Shown here piece after piece: positions 59,718 to 64,000 of a stretch of DNA of 64,000 nt. Position numbers and translations under genes: made by a program. This DNA is from Megalonaias nervosa (taxonomy: Eukaryota; Mollusca; Bivalvia; Unionida; Unionidae): NCBI GenBank assembly GCA_016617855.1, contig JAECUM010006833.1, forward strand, positions 30,995 to 94,994, written 5' to 3'. How positions within the stretch are numbered: the first letter of the stretch is position 1; every line of letters begins with the position of its first letter. The notes under the pieces are model-generated. The model was not told the origin of the DNA. It did no database searches and saw only the letters and a list, made by a program, of their open reading frames with translations.

Positions 59718-59734
59718 CCCCTCAGCATGGAACC

Positions 59735-59835
59735 TGTAGAACTTCTTTCCTAAACCTCAACATGGAACCTAATTGCCAAACCTCAGCATGTAAACCTAAT
59801 TCCCAAACCTCAACCCCAAAACCTGGAACCTCATC
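59735..59835. repeat. AACCTCAACCCC-type satellite, right part
   Basis: The same irregular units as 58965-59382, separated from them only by the SINE and its duplicated target. Confidence 0.85.
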
Positions 59836-60807
59836 CCTCAGTTGCTTTCAGTACTTGCCTCTCACTCGAGCTCTTCATACATTTCAACCTCACTGATTTT
59901 CCAACCATCAGCTTTACAGACCTCATCCTACTTACAAATCCTATCCTTAAATGGACTTTTTTTTTTTATTCAATATGTCTGGCTTGGTCAGAATTGCATG
60001 CACCTTTCCATGCAGTCATTAATTTTAAGAATCAAAACTCATAAAAACAGTGTTAGTACTGTTATTATATCATTCCTATGCAAAAAAAGAAACAAAATTA
60101 ACAGATGTTAAATTTGTGAGTTATCTTATGATTTCATATTTGTCTGAAATAGAGTTATGTTTCTTGCCATAAGAGAAATAGACCTTCACTTGCACTGGAC
60201 TGAAAATGATATGGTTTATTGATTTATTATTTAAGTCATAAAGAATCTATTGAGTCTCATTGTTTCCTATATGTTCCAAAAGTAAAAGTTTTAATGAAGA
60301 ACTATTTCTTTGATAATCAAGATTTCTACTTTTCTGCAAGTTTATATGATAGAAAATTGAAGGTACAAATTACATACATGGCTACAAATATATTTAGCTA
60401 TATATATTTCCCTGGAATATTTCAGAGTAGTTGTAGATTACTGTTGACATCAGTATTGTTTTTATTCACATGAATTTGGTTTTCTGTTTGCAGTCTAACT
60501 TGCATTTTTTAAAAACATTTTTTTTGTGGCTTGAATTGCAACTAACGTAATATGCCTTTTAATTTTGTTTAAATGTGCAATGATAATTGAGCATAGCAAT
60601 TAGTGTTAATTAATTTAATTGTTTACATGTATAATGCATTTCCAATTGTAAAAAACACAACTGTACTTTACACAATTCAAAACCTTATTAAAAATATTCT
60701 AACCAGTCAAAAGGCTGTATTTGAACATTCTGGGTAAGATCTGGAATAAGATTTATTACTAGAAATGCTGAATACGGTTTTACAATGAAGGGGTCAGATT
60801 TGCTATT

Positions 60808-60946
60808 AGATAAGGTGCCTGCAGATCGAGGTTTACAGTTCATACTCCAGATTTTTTTGTTTCTGAAAAGGGCATATACCCTGTTCTGTTAACTCAATGT
60901 TTGCTGGCAGATCTGGGTTCACTTTTTTTGCAGTTGGATTTGCTTT
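60808..60946. mobile_element. Two-hairpin MITE fragment
   Basis: GTGCCTGCAGATCGAGG and later GCTGGCAGATCTGGGTTCAC with TTGCAGTTGGATTTGC are recognisable. The ends are lost. Confidence 0.55.
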
Positions 60947-61699
60947 GGGTGAAAATTATGTTATTGATATTATTATTTAAACTTCTATGGCAAACAATAT
61001 TATTCTCATTATTTATCTAAATTGTAACATTCTCATCTAACATTAAAATGCTTGTTGCTTGTGATGGTAAATGAAAAGAAGCTATTATAATCAAGCTTGG
61101 CTCATTGTACTAACTGTCTTCTACTAACACTATTTACTGTAAATCAGAAAATTGTTGCAATTGAAAGTTTACCAGTTTTTCAGGTCTGTTGGAAATGCAC
61201 AAATTGAAACAAGAAGATCTGTCTTTAGAAGTGCGACCACCAATAAATCCTGCCTGTTTTTAAATTGATTTTTATTTGAACAAAAATCCATTTAAAGAAT
61301 TCACTGGTTTTAAGGCAAATACTGTTGTGGATGCCTGGAATTTAATTTCTTACAATATGAATAATTTCTTGGGACTATGATTCTGGACAATTATTTTCTT
61401 TCTTCTCGCCTGCAATAAACATTATTAAGCTGTCGCTTATTTTTATACTGAAAAATGGTTAACTGCATCACATTAGAATAACTGGATATGTCATTATCTT
61501 TCTGTAAACAAAATTATTACAGAAGAAGGAACTGGAAAACATAAAAATAAAATGAAATTTGCCTAATACCTTCGAAAGTAAGAGGCACATAAACATGCCC
61601 CAGTTTATGCTAAATTAGCAAAACTCTTGAGATTTATGTTAATCATACCTGTATATACCTGAAGAACATCTGCCTTTCTAATGCAGTTTCATTATTCTT

Positions 61700-61722
61700 A
61701 TATATATATATATATATATATA
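61700..61722. repeat. (TA)n microsatellite
   Basis: A short TA run of about 23 bp. Confidence 0.95.
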
Positions 61723-62766
61723 CAAGAAATGACTTACTACATATTATTCTCTTGCTGATTTGTTCAAATTTTATTTTTAACCTACTAAATCAGATTAATT
61801 AAGAATCAGTTTTCTTTCTGCCATTTCATTAAATGTGGTTCTTTACTACAAAAGTTCATGTGTATCACGCTCTCAGGCCTTGATAGTTTTATCAGTTGCT
61901 AGTGCTGATGAAACTTTATTCTAAATATTGAATCTGGTATGCCAAATAATGGTACTATATTTGTCAGTGATAAAGACTTGTAACTAAACAGATATAAATG
62001 CACTTTCATTCCAGTCATATTATTCCCATATTAATATAACTGAAGCTTTTAACAGTGTCAGTTGCAATTTCCATTAATGTCTTCAGCAAATGAAGATACC
62101 TTTTAATGAAACAATCAAAGAAAATAGGGCCATACATAAAACAAAATTTAAGACTATTATGGCCCTACATGGAGATGTAGATGTCCTCTAGTAATCCCCA
62201 TTCCCATCTGTTTCTTTATCTATACATTTAACTGCAGTTTTGTCACCATTACTTTGTAGTCTCTTGACATAATTGGATGCTGTTTGGCACATAAAATTGC
62301 CAGTTATACATAGATGTACCGTTTTTAAGGTTTCATTTTCTTTAAGTCCAATTTTGATGGAGTTGTTTTCGTTTTCCTATCAGTTTGAAATACCCACTAC
62401 AGCAGGTCCTTGTAACCAGCTTGGCTCATGAACCATTCAATGCAGTTTGGTGTGTACATTTTCACATAGACTTGGAGATGATCTTTTATAGGTTTTGTCT
62501 CATCAGCTCTGTTTTGGATTCATTTATGACCCATGACAATTAACTGCATTTGTTCCACTGGGATGATCCTTGTAACCAGCATAGCTCAGGAACCAATTAG
62601 CAGTAAATTGAGTGTAAGCCACAAAAAAAAAACTAATCTCCATGGATGGTTTGCATTTGAGATGAGAAAGTTAGCTATCAATTTTGGAGTCAGCAGGGCT
62701 TCATCAAAACTGAAAGAAGAAAAATGGTTTCCATTAAATATCTTGATATGGCAGGTGTATAATGTG

Positions 62767-62983
62767 CCATATTTATTTGCTTATAAGACGAGTCCACCTG
62801 CAGACTGCACAGACCCAGATCTGCTATCACATAATGCTCTGGCAAATCTGGTTCAGTGCAGTTTGTTCAGAGTAATCAGAAGGACAAACAACATAGACTC
62901 TGATCTGCATACACATTATGCTACAGTAGATATGGTTCATTGTTGTTTGAAGTTTGACACAACTAATAAGCGAGTGTAGATGG
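62767..62983 (+). mobile_element. Two-hairpin MITE
   Basis: The complete layout: CCATATTTATTTGCTTATAA, hairpin A (CAGACCCAGATCTGC), hairpin B (CATAGACTCTGATCTGC and an eroded partner), and end AATAAGCGAGTGTAGATGG. It lies 61 bp upstream of the FN3-8 exon, close to its branch-point region. Confidence 0.85.
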
Positions 62984-63044
62984 CACCATTTATGGTACTC
63001 ATGATGTAAGTAATTTTATAACTTAAAGCATTTTCTCCTTTCAG

Positions 63045-63341
63045 AACCACCAACACCAGATAATGTGAAAGTTCAGCGAACCTCTCCAACAACAATCCAA
63101 GTAACATGGGATGAACCACCACCAGACAGTGACATTGAGTCATACCGTGTCTATTATAATAACCTTGTTGTGGCAGACATGAGTCTCTGGAAAACAATTG
63201 ACACAGATGGACCTACTACTGTCACACAGATCACAAACCTTGATGTAAAGACATCTTATGCTGTCCGTGTACAGGCCAAATCTGTTAATGGACGCTGGAG
63301 CAATATTTCCCAGTCTGTTGTCACCGACTTCATGCCTAGAG
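63045..63341 (+). CDS. Lar: LAR-type receptor PTP, FN3-8 exon
   Basis: A single FN3 exon of 297 nt, phase 1 to phase 1, with acceptor TTCTCCTTTCAG and donor GTAATA. The peptide starts EPPTPDNVKVQRTSPTTI. It has the core Trp in VTWDEPPP, the DIESYRVYYNN strand, then ITNLDVKTSYAVRVQAKSVN. It ends RWSNISQSVVTDF. It is a clean FN3 domain. It does not resemble the last FN3 domain of vertebrate LAR, which starts with a VFAKNF-type motif, so it may be the additional FN3 domain of nine-FN3 invertebrate members. The assignment as FN3-8 is by position. Confidence 0.88.
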
Positions 63342-63484
63342 GTAATATCTTGAGCATAGCCAGCAAACTGTTGGTGTTTTTACCAAGACTTTAAACAGAC
63401 TGTAAAGAATTTGGAATAGTTTGCAAAAATTAAAAATTTTCATGCTTTAAAACTAAGATGTTTAGGGGAAGAAAAAAAAAATGG

Positions 63485-63656
63485 CAGAAAAGTTAAAATA
63501 GACAACAAATTTGAACAGCAAGCTATTACAAGTTAAAATAGACAAGAAAATTCAAACAGCAGGCTATTACAAGGCATTAAAATAGTCAACAGGTTCTAAC
63601 AGCAGACCATTGCTGGTTCAAATAGACAACAGACTGTAACAGCAGGCTATTAACAA
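63485..63656. repeat. ~43-bp tandem repeat, 4 copies
   Basis: Units share AAAATAGACAACA, then a TTTGAACAGCAGGCTATTAC-like block. They diverge moderately. Confidence 0.85.
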
Positions 63657-63844
63657 GGGTGCTCATTATGGCTATAACTGTTATATCTATTTTTAACAGA
63701 TGAAAATTGAAAAGTGTGCTTTGTCATTAACTAAAATGATACAAGTATGCATACAGTGCTTTTTTTTAACATTTTGGCAATAATTTTGGAATTGGTGGAA
63801 AATAAAAACTTTAGATGTAAAATATAGAATGTTTGGAAACAGTA

Positions 63845-64000
63845 CTTTATATACTCGCTTATAAAATGTTTCCAACTGCAAAGTGCACAGACCCAGATCT
63901 GCCATTGCATAATACACCAGCAGATCTGATTCTATGCAGTTTGTTGAAGTACTCAGTAGAACAAACAACATAGAACCCAATTTGCAGGCACATTATGATA
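63845..64000 (+). mobile_element. Two-hairpin MITE, cut by window end
   Basis: Starts CTTTATATACTCGCTTATAA. Hairpin A is intact (CACAGACCCAGATCTGCC and partner CAGATCTGATTCTATGCAG), and the first arm of hairpin B follows before the window ends. Confidence 0.85.

Larger units (their letters stand above)
55728..63044 (+). other. 7.3-kb intron before FN3-8
   Basis: A phase 1 intron with MITE copies, a pyrimidine-rich satellite and a young SINE inserted into it. Stretches 55730-56390, 56950-58580, 59860-60800 and 60950-62760 show nothing recognisable apart from a (TA)n run at 61700. Confidence 0.85.
63342..64000 (+). other. Intron after FN3-8 (5' part)
   Basis: Begins GTAATA in phase 1. It contains a 43-bp tandem repeat and a two-hairpin MITE cut off by the window end. 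Confidence 0.85.

Noticed and set aside
62533..62979. 148-residue plus-strand protein
   Set aside because: Its second half is the two-hairpin MITE at 62767. There are no domain features and no splice or start context.
4276..63341. Other FN3 receptors such as sidekick, neogenin or DSCAM
   Set aside because: The order and details of FN3-2 to FN3-7, especially WTAY..VGDGP..VRTDED and KVEAVNST..RGDGIRSKP, fit LAR-type phosphatases better.

Overview
The window looks like one stretch of an animal nuclear genome that is AT-rich, intron-rich and full of repeats. A mollusc or another lophotrochozoan seems most likely, judging by intron style and repeat style. That placement is inference: nothing here identifies a species. 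There are no bacterial features. Nearly all of the 64 kb lies inside one plus-strand gene for a LAR-type (type IIa) receptor protein tyrosine phosphatase. Only part of its fibronectin type III (FN3) ectodomain falls in the window. The Ig domains and FN3-1 must lie upstream of base 1. Any further FN3 domain, the transmembrane segment and the two phosphatase domains must lie downstream of base 64000.

Nine FN3-coding exons read cleanly: FN3-2 (4276-4376 plus 5571-5769), FN3-3 (24483-24767), FN3-4 (29332-29640), FN3-5 (35559-35873), FN3-6 (45804-45998 plus 49603-49695), FN3-7 (53247-53540) and FN3-8 (63045-63341). All have consensus splice sites. Every intron between domains is phase 1, so whole domains can be skipped in frame. 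Two symmetric microexons lie between domains, 30 nt at 51145-51174 and 27 nt at 55701-55727. Two weaker 9-nt candidates lie at 51-59 and 22177-22185.

The introns hold a dense transposon record. A decayed pogo-like element (35892-38781) has long terminal inverted repeats (TIRs) and a transposase broken by two frameshifts and a stop. It starts 18 bp after the FN3-5 splice donor. Two internally deleted derivatives lie at 11226-11546. About nineteen copies or fragments of a roughly 210-bp two-hairpin MITE carry nearly the same outer TIR, so the pogo element is a plausible source of their mobility. Other elements include a 1.56-kb TA-flanked element (16739-18295), a TA-flanked element with an internal 61-bp satellite (25688-26398), a Tigger-like MITE (26604-27291), a TTAA-flanked piggyBac-like MITE (14795-15376), a Mutator-like MITE with a 9-bp target duplication (51856-52170), at least three tRNA-derived SINE families (some nested, with clear target-site duplications), and a possible DIRS-like relic (19800-21760).

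The introns also contain many tandem arrays: five degenerate families with monomers of about 120-145 bp, and crisper arrays with 30, 43, 47, 61, 72 and about 80 bp periods. The roughly 80-bp array at 13310-14390 seems to be built from the arms of the two-hairpin MITE. No independent host gene is visible inside the introns; the pogo transposase is the only recognisable nested coding region.
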